Both the position numbers and the translations under genes were made by a program. A DNA stretch of 64,000 bases from Dermatemys mawii (taxonomy: Eukaryota > Chordata > Testudines > Dermatemydidae). The stretch spans positions 73,808 through 137,807 of the forward strand of contig ML677330.1 in the NCBI GenBank assembly GCA_007922305.1, read 5' to 3'. Below are positions 45,180-57,599 of the stretch, in pieces. The notes below the pieces were generated by a model. It searched no databases, had not been told where the DNA came from, and was given only the letters and a program-made list of their open reading frames with translations. Numbering within the stretch: the first letter of the stretch is position 1; each line of letters begins with the position of its first letter.

Positions 45180-47880
45180 ATCAGGGGAAAAGGAGGATTA
45201 GAGAGCGGTCCAGTAGCATGCTGAACCAGTCCTGGCACAGCCAAGCCGGTGCTATAGGAGGATTACCTCTGCCCTGTCCTGCTTGATTTTCAAGAGGACT
45301 CTGAGAATCAACAGCACTGGAGGGAAGGCGTAGAACAGAGTCCCAAACCATGGGATCAGAAAAGTCCAATCCCCCAAATCAAGCATCTTTTCAAACTGAG
45401 GGCAGCGTATCTGTCTCCTAGATCGAGGGAGGGGATGATGGAGGCCAAGGAGACCATGAAAAACTTCAATTTTCTGAGACTTCTTGAGACGATGCAGGTC
45501 CAAAATGGGTTTGAGGTCCCCTTTCCATTTCAGGATTAGGAAGTAGTGGGAGTAGAACCCCTTTCCTTTTATGTCTCCAGGGACCTCATCCATCACCCCT
45601 AGGCGCTGAAGATTCTTGACCTTCTGGATGAGGAGTTGTTCATGAGAAGGGTCCTTGAAGAGGGATGGAGAAAAGGGGTAGAAGGGAGGGTCAGCCACAA
45701 ACTGCACAGTGTAACCTGAGGATATTACTTAGAGCATCCAACGGTCCAAAGTCAGCCGAGACCAGGCTGACTGGAAAAGGCTGAGGCTGTTGAGGAAAGG
45801 GAGGGAGGGTGGATCCTGGGAAGTGACTGGGGCACCGTCCTCAAGTGCACCCTCAAAATGACTGTTTCTGGCCTCCTTGGTTCCTGGAAGGGCCAAGCTG
45901 AGTAGATGAATGGGAAGATGAGGGGTGGGAAGATGACTGCTTAGACCCCTTGTCTATCCTTGCTCCTGTAGGTGCCCAGCCGGGAAGTCACCAAGAACCT
46001 GCACTGTGGACATGGAGGGTGGAACGGTTCTCTAGCCTGCTAAGGAGCATGGAAGCCCAAGGAGCAGAGGGTGGCATGGGATGTGTTTAAGGCTGTGGAG
46101 TCTTAAGTCTCGGAGAAGAGCCTCTCCACCTCTCATCTGACATCTTGTATAGCAGCCTGCATCATCTGGAGGACTGGAAATAGGAGTTGCGCCTCGTGGC
46201 CACTCTAGCTGCTGAGTCAGTAACGTCCCAGGCCATTTGAAGGACCCCCCCTTGCCACTGCTCTATCCTAATCCTAAAGTGGCTAACACCCGGGCTCGGT
46301 CCTGTGGAGGGGCCTCAATTTGTTCAGGGAGTCTTACAGGTTAAAAATCATACATGCTTAACAGGCCAGGTGTTTAGACACCTGAAATTGCAGGCTAGCC
46401 ATCAAATAAAACTTTCTGACAAGTAAGTCCAGTTTCTTGGTGTCTGTTTTTTGGCAAGCCACTGACTTGGCCCTGCCTTATCCCTTTCATTAACAGCAGA
46501 CACAGCAGGTGACACCGCTGGAGGGTTTGTTTACAGAGATTCAAACTCTTTTGCAAGTATGAAATACTTCTTTTCCACCTTCTTGGAAGTAGGTGGAATT
46601 AAAGAGGGGGTCTGCCACCGCGATTTGGCAATCTTAAGGACCCCTGGGTGGATGGGTAGCATGACCCGGGAGAGGGTGGAGGAGGATATAATGATAAAGA
46701 GGTTGCCAGACTCCTTTGCAACCTCCTCAATTCTTAAATTCAGATTGGTATCCACCCTTTTAAGGAGGGCCTGGTGTTCCTTGAAGTCATGGTATGGGGG
46801 TTTTGCCAGTTTGGGAGGGACCTGTCAACACCTCATCCAGAGACAATGACAATGACAGCACTGCCTGAGGAGGACCGGGTTCCCCTTCCTTCTCTGGGGA
46901 TGACTTCTTAGTTGCTGGAGTCTGATGTGCTGCCGCCGCATTGGATTCAGTATCGTCTCCGGTGCCAACGGCGATTTGTCCGAAATGGCCAGGAGATTTG
47001 GTGGGAATATGGGACCGACATTATGGCCAATCACCCCTCCTTGGCATGGGATTGAACTCCTAGTCCAACTCCAAACGTTGCCCTTCCAGCAACCAGGGTG
47101 GAGCTGTCGAGACCTGAGTCTGCCGACTGACTCTGGTTGGTTACCAGTGAGGCCAGGGCAGGTGCCTGCCCAACGAGCGGTACTAGGGGCAAGGAGACCA
47201 GTGTCATGATAAGGAATAACCATGCTCTAGTGGAGACTGACGTGGGAGATTGTGTTATGGCAATCTTTGGCAGGAAGACCAGTGTCTCAATTCCAATGCC
47301 CTATTCCTCATAGGGGGGAGAGTGCAGTGTCTGGGACATGGATCTTCTGACCAGAGATGGGGGATGCAGTGCTGAGGTCCTAGGCTGCGGAGATGGGGAT
47401 CTACACCTATGGTCCAGGCACAAAGGCTCTTCCATTGCCCTATGGGGTGGTCCCATGACCGGATTGCCCTTAGTTATTGGGGCCTTAGCTGAGCCGGGCA
47501 GTGTCTGCAGTGCCAGTCAACCTGCTTGTTCTTCAGCCGCCGGGACCACTTGAGGCAATAAGGTCCCTGGGAGAAACTGGGGTCCCCTGCCACTCGAAGT
47601 CATAGGCGAATCCCTCAGCGGTACCTCCGTGAAGCCTCAGGGATGGCACATGGACTGCCATAGGTCCTCTGCCTGAGGCCACTTTCCCTTCCAGTGCCGG
47701 GGGGCTCTTCCTCTTTTGCCACTTCTTTGGCACTGGCAGAGCCCCGTGCCAGTGGTGTGCTCCGCACTAATGCCAAGGTGCTCGGCATGGGATCCAAGTG
47801 GGAGGGCTCCAATGCAGGATGAAACACCATCTCCATGAGAAGGGCTCTCAGTCAGCTATCCTGCTCCTTCACCCATTTTC
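45180..47880 (-). mobile_element. DIRS-like retrotransposon remnant (gag and partial pol)
   Basis: Read on the minus strand, sequence from 47880 to about 46000 is gag-like: basic 'MPKKWQKRKSPP', 'TPVSPRDLI', and 'PTSKKVEKKYFILAKEFESL' at about 46540-46600. Next come 'SRLTLDRWML' and 'SGYTVQFVADPPFYPFSP' around 45700-45770. The start of a DIRS-type reverse transcriptase follows, 'GKGFYSHYFLILKWKGDLKP' then 'ILDLHRL'. After 'DLGDWTF' it passes without the rest of the RT to 'LFYAFPPVLLILRVLLKIKQ' and 'DRAEVILL', a piece normally much further on, so an internal deletion is likely. In-frame stops and frameshifts are present. The tyrosine recombinase and terminal repeats are missing. Family call is from the order of these motifs, recalled not searched. 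Confidence 0.72.
45252..45707 (-). pseudogene. Reverse transcriptase / RNase H fusion frame of the DIRS-like element
   Basis: A 151-codon open frame in which the N-terminal RT block (fingers, 'KPILDLHRL') is joined directly to C-terminal RNase-H-side sequence. The RT catalytic YxDD-type motif is absent. The frame is likely a product of internal deletion, since a full DIRS RT/RNase H is several hundred residues. Upstream continuation is closed by a stop at about 45730. Confidence 0.65.
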
Positions 47881-47947
47881 AGAGGGAAAAATCATAACAT
47901 CAGATTAAAGAATGCTCCTTTGCTTTAGCAAAAACGTTCTTTCATGC

Positions 47948-48704
47948 TGTCATAAGTGTGAAGTAGCCTAGAATTAGTGTTTACCTGTAAGGGGTTAAGC
48001 TAAAGGTAACCTGAGAGGTGGACAACTGACCAATGAGAAATTCCTCAGGATATAAAGGATTTTGAGTTTCAGTTTCTCTCTGGGTCTCTCTCTGTTCACC
48101 TCGGCTATGGGATGAACACAGCTATGTCTTTCACTGTAACTACAGATTCTGTCAAGTACTGTAGTCAGTAAGTTTACCTTCTTTTTATCACTTGGAGGGT
48201 TCTCACTGGTGAGTGTTGGCTGGGTGCTTCTTGATATTGTAAGATTCAGCAGAGATATCAACAGTGGGAGAAAGTTGCCTTGGGAGAGAGGTTTGGTTTC
48301 TGAATCCTTTTGTTGATTATGGTAGATGCTGTTCTATTGATGGTTATAAGGGATTTATTCCTTTCTTTTAAGAAGCTGACTGGTTGTTTTCCATTGTGTA
48401 AGATCCTGGTTTCGGACGGGCACGTCTCGCAGGATCAGGCGAGGTTTGGTTTTTTTATTCTCTCAAGCTTTCCAGGGAAGGAAGAAGTTTGGGGGGGTAG
48501 TGGAAAGGGAAAGAAGGGTCCCAAACTACCCTAGACCTAGTTTGGTGGTGGCAGCGTACCAGGTCCAGACACAGAAGAAGTTGTGTTCTGGGGAAAAACA
48601 TTTTAACCCAAGTTGGTAAAATAAGCTTGGGGGGGTTATTTCTTTTTTCACGCGGGTCCCCACATCTGTACCCTAGAGTTCAGAGTGAGGAAGCAATCCT
48701 GATA
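47948..48704 (+). mobile_element. Solo LTR of an endogenous retrovirus-like element, 757 bp
   Basis: Begins 'tgtcataagtgtgaagtagc' and ends 'aagcaatcctgata', flanked on both sides by 'catgc' (47943-47947 and 48705-48709), a perfect 5-bp target duplication. The terminal TG is kept; the usual CA appears as TA. 'cctgtaaggggttaagctaa' near the start and 'atataaaggatttt' (about 48050, TATA-like) fit a promoter-bearing U3. 'ccacatctgtaccctagagt' precedes the end. No internal retroviral genes are present, as expected after LTR-LTR recombination. Orientation is assigned from the TATA-like box and recalled turtle LTR order. Confidence 0.75.
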
Positions 48705-48719
48705 CATGCATTGGGTAAT

Positions 48720-48814
48720 ATGGACTCCAGTCAAACCGAGCCTGATCATCACAATCGAGCTTATGCTGATCATGTCAAAAAGGCAGTGGAATTTGAAAAA
48801 AAGAAGCATCGCTT
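48720..48814 (+). CDS. Candidate coding exon just downstream of the solo LTR; weakly supported
   Basis: The ATG at 48720 has A at -3 and G at +4. It opens 31 codons, MDSSQTEPDHHNRAYADHVK then KAVEFEKKKHR, and reaches a donor-like 'gtgagt' at 48815. If unspliced it stops after one more codon (TGA at 48816-48818). The composition (hydrophilic, His/Lys/Glu) is protein-like and unlike the flanking AT-rich DNA. There is no polypyrimidine tract upstream, so it would have to be a first coding exon. The LTR ends only 15 bases upstream of the ATG. Not identified; could be a chance frame. Confidence 0.3.
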
Positions 48815-51600
48815 GTGAGTGAAATGTAGTTCATGATTTTTGAATACAAGTCTTAGCTTTTGCTATCCATCTCCTAGATCTTAACATTCCACTACCACCT
48901 TCGTTGACTATAATTCAAAAATCAAAGGTCACACTGAGTAGCAGCTCTTTATAATAGCTGCTCAGGGAACTATTATTATGACAAATTGAAAATCTACATC
49001 CAAATTCTTTATTTGGTGTTTTAATTAAATCAATTTAATACATAAAGTATGAAGTTGTAGGAAAAAACAGAAACATGAGCTCTTAAATCAAATCCCGAAG
49101 CCAAAATAAAACAAACCATTTTGAAAAATTTTCCTCCAAAATTGTCTAAATTGTCTTTCTCCATGATGAATCTCCTCCCTTATTATCTTGTCTCCTCTCT
49201 CACACACCTATTGTTTGTTACATTATAAATATTAAGAAAACCAACACCACCCCATGATACAAAAAAAGAATTCCACGTACCCTCACTAAATATACTTTAA
49301 TTGTCATATTTTCCACTGAGCCTTCAAAAGCCCAAGGGATTCTTCACTTTAGGGGGCTTTTTAATGTGGGTAAGGATTAATATAAGTAATGATCTAATAA
49401 GACAGATATTTTGACATCTGTGTAACCTAAACTAGGGTGCAGATAAAAATGTGCAAGTGCAGTTTGCAATCATAAAAACAGTCTGGCATGGTTATACAAT
49501 TAAATAACCACATTACCTAACTTGTCACCAGCCCAACAGATTGAAACATGCTAAATCACCTAGAACAGGAGATGGGGAAGGAGAGAGACAATGTATATGG
49601 ACATTACTGAATGCAGCAGTGATGATGTTCATTTAATGCAGTGGTGAGAATGTCAAAAGGGATAAGGAAGAACCTGTGAGTGGCTTTCCCATCCTGTTCG
49701 AAGTTGTAGTGGGTCAAAACCAGCTGTCCTAAGTTTGCTTTCATTCACAAAGGAAATCAAAATGAAACACATAATCCAGCCCAAGCCTTCTAAATAGGGT
49801 TAGTTGCCTTCTAGGACCACTGATCTCCCACATTCTAGTTCTCTCTCTTTAGTGAGTCACTCCCAAATCTCTTACCTACATGTGGAGTAAGAGCCATGTG
49901 CACCAATCAGTCAGCAAAACACACCATTTTCCAGCAGGATCATCAGTTGCTAAGAGGGTAATGTTTTTACAAAAACATTGCCAGACAGCTGCAAGCCTCA
50001 TAGAAGTGCATGTTGCCAGTATCACCAAATGCCTGCCCAACACGCTATTAAAGCAAACAGAGAATTCTCCTGTAATGTCCCAAAATACTATAATATTAGA
50101 TAATTACTGTACAGTGCTGTAGTACTTATTTATTAATTGTATAAAGGAGAATCCAGGAGCTTGATCCAAGGCCAGTGTACTTAGTGAAGGGCAGAGAGAT
50201 TCAATGGGCTTTGGATCTGGCCGTAAGGTCTAGAGCCAGATAAAACTATGCTATCTGCAATGGAATTGCTCAGATGCTTTAACGTAAGTATGTACAAGGT
50301 GGACCTGCATTTTTAAACAAACTCAGTTTGGAATACTAAATTAGGATATTAATTATTTAATAGAATTAAAAATTAAATGCTTGCCAACTGCCAGGGAAAT
50401 AAACCATTTACCCTATCTCTCACTGGAGTATATGGCACTTATTGATGTTTTCCTGGGTTTTACATGAAATGACCCCTGACACATAGCCCTCCACTTCTTC
50501 ATTCCAAAATTGAAGTGGGAACATGAATGAACAGTTCATTTCCTGATACCTCACAGAATAACCCCCAGCAGCTCCACAAAACTTCTGCTAAACAGTCACC
50601 AGCAATATGTTGGAGGCAGCTGGATACTGCAAAGTTCAGGAGGCAAACCTTGCTTGTTTTAATCTGTTCAGTTTTTCTTGAACAGCTGTTTGCATTGGGA
50701 AGCAGACACATACACTATTTTAATCTGATATCTAGGCTCAGCAGAAGACCAAGATTCCCAGTTCAGCAAAAACTCACTTCCTTACCCTTCAAAATGTATT
50801 TAGTATTTAAACTGATCTCACAATGAGCAAACTTCAGCTGAAGAAATCAGATACATCAAGCCAGCAAGGCATTATTTGTCAACTGCAAATTGAGTCAATG
50901 TTCAAAATGGAGAATAGGAACCTTTATAGGTTAGTTAGCACTATCAATCTGTACCTGTAGTTATACAGAAAGACGTACTGAGATTCATAAAGGTTTCATA
51001 AATTATAACTTGAGCTTCAAATCAAGACTACAATTCTCAGTTATGCCAGTAGTGATTATGTTTGTGTGTGTCAGGGGGAAAATATGAATATGATTGCTCT
51101 CAGAGAACAAACTTCCAATGACCTTAATGAAAGCAAAAATGGTCCTTTATAAAGGCCTCTATGATGATGCTATACATCAAATTTTCTGTGGCACTATATA
51201 AATATATCAGATTTTTAATGTTATGTTTATTCTAGTATTATATCTACTTCTTCCCTGCAACACTGTATGTAAACCCTTTTACGTATTTAGATTCTGTTAT
51301 TAAGTCAATGTCCATTACAAAGAAATGGTCTTAGATACACATGTAAGATGTTGAGATTTAGTAAATATTTAATTGAATTAAAAATTCCCCCGACTTCTTT
51401 GTCCTCAGGAGTATGTGGATCTTAAAATTTACATTATTTGGGGTTTAGAACATTCTTGGAAATGTTCTAGCCTTTTCTAAGGTGCTACATAAAACACAAA
51501 AGTAATAGTCTGAGAAAAGTGTGTAATTTTTATGACATGGCTATGACAGCAATGTTAATAGACAAATTCTATGTTCATAAAGTCACATTAGTTTATAAAA
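48815..51600. other. Unique AT-rich DNA, no further exon recognised
   Basis: Open frames up to 99 codons (for example 50527-50826) have no motifs. 50195-50225 carries 'gattcaatgggctttggatc', again the recurring short motif. Confidence 0.4.
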
Positions 51601-51603
51601 TCA

Positions 51604-51700
51604 GAGAAGTAGCCGTGTTAGTCTGGATTTGCAGAAGCAACAAAAAGTCCCGTGGCACCTTAAAGACTAACAAAAGTATTGAAGCACAAGTTTAGTTTAT
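51604..51700 (+). repeat. Fragment of a common sauropsid interspersed repeat
   Basis: 'agagaagtagccgtgttagt', 'ctggatttgcagaagcaaca', 'cccgtggcaccttaaagact' then 'aacaaaagtattg' match a very abundant turtle/crocodilian repeat. Only the first 100 bases are present. I do not know its formal class. Confidence 0.6.
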
Positions 51701-51811
51701 AACGATAACCTTAGTTTATAAGGATATTTTAATTAGAGCTCTGTCTGAAGTGGATTTTGACTTCCCTTTATAATTGGCAGCATTAGAACCTCAAAAAGAA
51801 ATACTCTACAC

Positions 51812-52120
51812 CTGGGTAGGCAACCTATGGCACGGGTGCCGAAGGCAGCACGTGAGCTGATTTTCAGTAACACTCACACTGCCCGGGTCATGGCCACCGG
51901 TCCAGGGGGCTCTCCATTTAATTTAATTTTAAATGAAGCTTCTTAAACATTTTAAAAATCTTATTTACTTTAATATATAACTAAACTATTGTTGTAAGTA
52001 TAGGCTTCTAGAAAGAGACCTTCTAAAAACGTTAAAATGTATTACCGGCATGTGAAACCTTAAATTAGAGTGAATAAATAAAGACTCGGCATGTCACTTC
52101 TGAAAGGTTGCCAACCTCTG
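51812..52120. mobile_element. hAT-type MITE, reverse copy of the 12026 family
   Basis: The left end 'ctgggtaggcaacc' and the right end 'ggttgccaacctctg' are imperfect inverted repeats. The flanks 'ctctacac' (51804-51811) and 'ccctacac' (52121-52128) agree at 7 of 8. Interior blocks ('gaagcttcttaaacatttta') are the reverse complement of those in 12026-12336, at matching distances from the ends. Confidence 0.9.
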
Positions 52121-52128
52121 CCCTACAC

Positions 52129-53264
52129 ACTTTGGAAGGGAGAAGCTATTGTGACTCAAACCCAGATAAAAATTTTGCATAATGGACCATTTGATTTTTA
52201 CTATGAGGAATTATTCTCAAAACATTTTCCACTTTCAGCAAATACAGACACACTGTACAAAAAAATTTCTAACAACGGGGATCTGAATAAATAACATCAT
52301 AATTTATAATAAATCATCTGCCACTTTTTAATGGAACTTTTGGTCAGTTCACCTATGCTGCAAGATTTTGTGTACTCTATTTTCATTTGCAAGAGGAAGC
52401 CTAGGAGGAGCTGGGGAAGAATCTAGGCAGAAATTCTACAGCAAAGTGGTAAGAGAGTACTTGATTTCTTTATTGTATGAGAGTTCCTAGTTCACTGTTA
52501 AAGAAAGTGACTTTTTGGCATTCTTTATGATTGGCACGACAGCTGACATTAATTTTCTGTTAAAGAGGCTACGTTTAGAATGCATGCTGGCTGTCAAACA
52601 TCCTTTAAATTTTCCCATCAGGAAGTGGAACATACAGTCAATTGTCCAAATTCCTAAAGAACAATTTCTTTCTTCATCAGAAATCCATTCATAACTATGT
52701 AAGCAACAATCATATATACACAATTGCATAAAATGTATACGCTTGGGAAATGGTCTTGGATACTGCTATTGGATAAGATGAAAACAATAAGTGTTTTCAG
52801 TGGTGTAAATTATTTGGGACTATTAGAGAGCTCAATCAATACTATGATCCAATTTACTGTGCTCATTTATCTTACTAGAACATTTAGGATTCCACTGTGT
52901 AACAGATTTTGTGTCACAGTCACACTTGTAATGTAAAGTAGGTATGCAAAATTAATATTTTTAAACTGAGAATTTTTCATAGCTTGTGAACCAGACTGAC
53001 AGGCCTATAAACCAAAGCCAAAATATAGATACAACCAGGGAGGTACAAATGAAAACCTTCCCTATTCTACTTTGCCAGCGTGCCTCAGTTCTGACTTGGA
53101 AAACTTATGTTGAGGAGTTTGGGTAGCGTAAAGAAAGGAGTAAGATGGTGGCTCTGATAAGATGGCAGTTCATTGTGATGGCAGAGGCTTATCTACGAGA
53201 AGGTGGTCTGAGACCACCAGATCACGTCACACAGACCGTTAAATCGCAATGGTCCTTTGTTATC
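52129..53264. other. Unique AT-rich DNA, no gene seen
   Basis: 53060-53120 ('cagcgtgcctcagttctgac') and 57340-57370 ('atgtgcctcaattttgacct') share a motif and may be old copies of an unnamed repeat. No exon. Confidence 0.35.
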
Positions 53265-53530
53265 ACTAGAGCTGACCAAAATTATTCCACTGAAACACAT
53301 TTTGATGAAAAAACTGTTTGCCAAAACAGAATTTATGAGAAATATCCATTTTTGTCAAAAAAAAGGGGGGGAAAGTTGGGGTTTCAATGAAAAAACACCC
53401 AAGGATGTTTGGTTTATAGACAAAAACCCAAAAATGTGAAGACAAATGTTGACTATTATTGTCAAAATTTTATGCACAGAAAAACCCATTTCCCCATAAG
53501 TTCTAGTGATTACTGATCCAAACTGAAACT
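53265..53530. repeat. Probable third copy of the tRNA-like-core repeat, decayed
   Basis: 'gagctgaccaaaattattcc', 'tttttgtcaaaaaaaagggg' and 'tgtcaaaattttatgcac' follow the A/T-rich half of 39062 and 41325. The tRNA-like core itself is hardly visible. Confidence 0.4.
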
Positions 53531-54052
53531 GAACAAATGGCATAGAAGTGAAAAGTTCTGTATTCCATTACTGGTCTCCTAAGCCATTCAGTTCTCCAAT
53601 GAAGACCATGTGATTTAAAAGCTTGGTTTTAATTAGTGTATTCTGATTCATCCTTAGAAGACTCAAGTGTGAAGAGATTAAAACTGAAAAGAATTAAAGA
53701 ATGAATGTGACAACCAAGTGACTGAACAATGTACTTTGTTCCACTGACAAAAATAAAGCTTGTGTTTAACAACATTTCCTTAACATTGGGGAGGGGCGGG
53801 AGGAGAAGAGAAGCCGACTTGCCTTTTTCCAAACCCATTCTACTCCAATACAGAGAAGGATCGAAATAATTGTGAAAGGTGATTAAAGAGATAAAGCAAA
53901 AAGGTATGATCTCTAGAATGTTTTCAGAGAAAATCAGCTTTACTGATAATGACCATTGCCCAGATCATTCCCCCCATAAAAAAAACCCTGGACAGGGACG
54001 CAATCTCCACAAGAATCCCCAACTCAAGTCTTCCCTAATTGTTCCACTAGGA

Positions 54053-54261
54053 CAGGCCTGCACAACATGCAGCCCGGGGGCCACATGTGGCCTGCATGAG
54101 CTCACTGTGTGGCCCACGGGGGGGTGAGTAGGGGTGGGGCAAGCCAAGCAATGGGGTGGGGGGAAGCAGATGGGGGCGGGTCGAAGGCAGGGCTTTACAG
54201 CCCACAGCTGTTTTTTTTGCAGTAATATTGCCCTCTCTGCTTTCCGAGTTGTGCAGGCCTG
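54053..54261. mobile_element. Short hAT-type MITE with perfect 8-bp target duplication
   Basis: Perfect 14-bp inverted ends: 'caggcctgcacaac' and 'gttgtgcaggcctg'. The flanks 'cactagga' are identical on both sides (54045-54052 and 54262-54269). At 209 bp it is the smallest complete element here, with a G-rich centre (54115-54185) and an 8-T run near 54210. Confidence 0.93.
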
Positions 54262-54997
54262 CACTAGGAGGGGAGGGTGCGGTTTGCTGGAGTTAGCTTC
54301 AAGGTAAAACTTCAAGCTCCAGACCACTTCCTGCATGTATTTTAGAAATAAACCAAAACCAGGCATTGAAGGCAGACATTCACTTGGTAATCAAATTTCT
54401 ATGCTCATCTTCCACCTGCATCACTTTACTAAAAAAGCTCCTCAGTGTTCTATTATTCTCCACATTACTGAAGTCCTGATTGCAAGAAATCGCAATCTGG
54501 GAGATCAGTCATTAGAATTAATTGTGTAATAGTGTAATAAAGTGTAATAAAGACCAGATGACTTCTGGATGCATACTTTCTTTCTGGAGAGGAAGAAAAG
54601 GAGCAAGTTTGTTAATTCATTCCATATTAGAATGATTAAGGAATCAGTTAGAAAGAGTAGTTTCAGTGTTCATTTGAATAAAGTTGCATGTATAGGTTGT
54701 CTCACCAAATTATATTAATGGAAAATGACTCACATTCAGTGTTACATTAATAATTGCTAAGACATTGAGGATACCAGGCAGAGAAGAGGAATAAATGGTG
54801 CAGTACTGCACTGCTGGCCTCCCTGCTCACTAGGAATAATTGAAAACCAGTCTCCTTTGGATCTACGCAGCCAGACAGGCTCCTGAGAAACCAGTAAACA
54901 GCCAAGGCCTTCTGAGACATAAAGTCTGTTATGTTTATGCTTTTACACTCAAATCTGAGTTACAGTCTTGATTATGTAGATATCATGCACATCTTTA

Positions 54998-55146
54998 TTA
55001 TATATTATATATAAACATATATATATATACACATATACACACACGTACACATGTACATGTACACATGTACACGTACACATGTACACGTACACACATGTAC
55101 ATATATAAACACATATGTACATATATAAACACATATGTATATAAAC
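54998..55146. repeat. Compound AT/AC/GTAC simple repeat
   Basis: TA-rich start ('tatatattatatataaac'), then alternating 'acacatgtacacgtacacat' blocks, then two near-identical 'acatatgtacatatataaac' units. It is almost purely alternating purine-pyrimidine, and locally palindromic. Confidence 0.92.
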
Positions 55147-56184
55147 AACTATCAACATACTATTTATCTGTGGCACATTAAAGCTTCTGTTTTGGTTTAA
55201 TAAAAGTATTTGAATTCATCTTTCAAGCTGTATTTTTGTAACTTAATATGCTTACTTTTATCATTGAATTTAGAAGCCCAAATTTCCCGCTTAAATCATC
55301 CTGTCCATACTCCGCCAATGTGGGATTTCCCCCTACACTCTATTTTCAGTCAAGAATAGTGTATAGTTAACTTCGATTAACTCAAGGGACATAACAGGGC
55401 TGCACCACAAAGCAATAAAAAGCAAAACAATACCTTCACCATCTGAAACTGCAGGGGAATTTCAGATCCACATAATGTAATTATCCATTTGGAACCTTGC
55501 CAGCACAGTCCTACCCTTGTGAAAGTGCCTTAAGAAATTCAAATGACTATGAGCAGTCAGGACCCTTTTTGTACATCTCAACTGTATGATTTTATTGCCA
55601 GTATCCGTGTTCTTTAGCACTATATTTATTAACAGGCTGAGCACAACCTACGGAGGGCCTAATACTACTTCTTGAATAACCTAAGTGCTCCTTCACATCC
55701 AAATACTAATCAGGAAAAACTCTCATTAGCTTACGAGATTTAACAAGATCACACCTCAAGCTGATACAACTGCAGAACATTGTTGATTTCCGCATATATT
55801 ATAAATCTCTGATGTCACCATGTTTAGCTGCATGTGTCACAATAGACGTGGGTTGAAAAACAGTACAGAACACACAATATCCTGTTGTTTAAACTCCTCT
55901 GAATTAGTCTATTTTTCATTTTCTCTTTCGCTTATCTGTAGTCTATACCCACTGCAGTTTCACTTTTATTTCTCATTTCTTTAGCCAGGGGTGGCCAACC
56001 TGAGCCTGAGAAGATACCAGAATTTACCCCACTCCACCCCTTCCCGAAATTACAGATGAAAATGCAGCTCCAAGATACCAAAGCATTTGCAGCATTACAA
56101 TCTGAGTGGAGACATATGGAGTTGCACATGTATTTGTTCTAGTCTTACATCATATTGCACTAGAATCGCACCTCAGGACAGATG

Positions 56185-56262
56185 CGCAGTTGGTGTAAAT
56201 TGGCATAACTCCATTGACATCATTGGAGTTATGCTGATTTATACCAGATGAAGATCTGTCAC
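56185..56262. repeat. Short palindromic interspersed repeat
   Basis: 'ggtgtaaattggcataactc' + 'cattgacatcattgg' + 'agttatgctgatttatacca' folds on itself with few mismatches. Similar to 4064-4130. Confidence 0.6.
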
Positions 56263-57599
56263 TTAGATATGATTCTATGAAGAAAGAATGTTAGAATTAC
56301 TAAAACAGTACCTCTCTACAAAATATGCAATTCTACTTCTGCTTTAGTTACATTTGGTTGCTTATAAACTAAATGGAGATACACTGTCTTTGTGGTTTAC
56401 CTCTACGTCAGAGTGGCAGCATCATTAATCCTACAGTTTGCTCAAGTTGTAATACTAGGTTGAATAGTTTTATTTGGAAATTGGGCTAATTACTACAATC
56501 TCCTGCAGTGCAGGTGATGTGTGAGAGTTTCTAGAGATGGGAACTAGTGATGGACTGAAAGCAAACTTCAGGGTACAGTCTCTGCACTGCTAAGTCAGGC
56601 CTGGCCAGGAAGAGCAACTACTGCATGATATTTGTTTCCTTTGGCTTATTTTTAATACTACAGCTAGATACTTCCAATTACAGTTTGGGTATAGTAAAAA
56701 GGGGGAAGGTTGATTTTTATTTTAAATTTGCATTTTAATAAGAACATAGACTGTGTTTAATAATCTTCTAGAGTGACCAGATGTCCTAATTTTATAGGGA
56801 CAGTCCTGATTTTTGGGTCTTTTTTCTTATATAGGTTCCTACTGCCCCCAGCCCATTCCAATTTTTCACACTTGCTGTCTCATCACACTATAGTCTTCAT
56901 GTGAAATCCAATAGACAAGTTAGTGACAGAGATGCATAAAGATAATTATATTTCGAAAGCCATAAAAAACTTCTGTGGTTGATTTTTGCATTAACAAAAC
57001 ATATGAAGTTGTAATCTGAGAGTTATAACATGTATACATCTACATCCAGTATCAGGCAAGCTGGAACTAACAAAGCACTTCCAGAATCAGCACTAGACTG
57101 AATGCAGAAAATCTTCTCTGCAGCAGCTATCAGATCTTTAAAAAGAACCACAAGCCCAACATTTCAGATTTTAGACCCGCAATTCCTACAGGAAACAAAT
57201 ATTTTATTTGAGTATCTACACATTTGAAGTTGGTGCTAGTGAAAGGTGCCACACTGATAGCCCTGCAAAGTTAAGCTCACTGTTTAAAAATACATGAGGT
57301 AGAGTATAGGCAGTGGAAGACCAAGCTTCCTTCCGCCATCTTATCAATGTGCCTCAATTTTGACCTATAGGGAACAGGTTATGGACCAAGCTATGAAGTC
57401 TGGTTCTGACCTTAAACATCCACAACCATTGGAGGTGTTTGAAATTTTCAGTTACAATTCAGTAGAGGGGGATGAAAGAGTAGTTCAGTCAACATTGCCC
57501 ATCAGTCCCTGTCTTCTAGTGTTTGTGATTAATAGGATGAGAGGAATGCAAACAGTAGACCACTGAGCTAGATTCAGGACAGAGTAGTTTCTTCAAATG

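Larger units (their letters stand above)
54270..57599. other. Unique AT-rich DNA with simple repeats, no gene seen
   Basis: Contains the AC/GTAC cluster at 55000-55146, a truncated hAT-like end at 55985 ('caggggtggccaacctgagc', with no partner) and the hairpin motif at 56185-56262. No coding exon was recognised. Confidence 0.4.

Noticed and set aside
55985..56035. Complete hAT element
   Set aside because: Only one hAT-like end ('caggggtggccaacc') is present. No inverted partner or duplication was found within 1 kb, so it is noted only as a truncated end.
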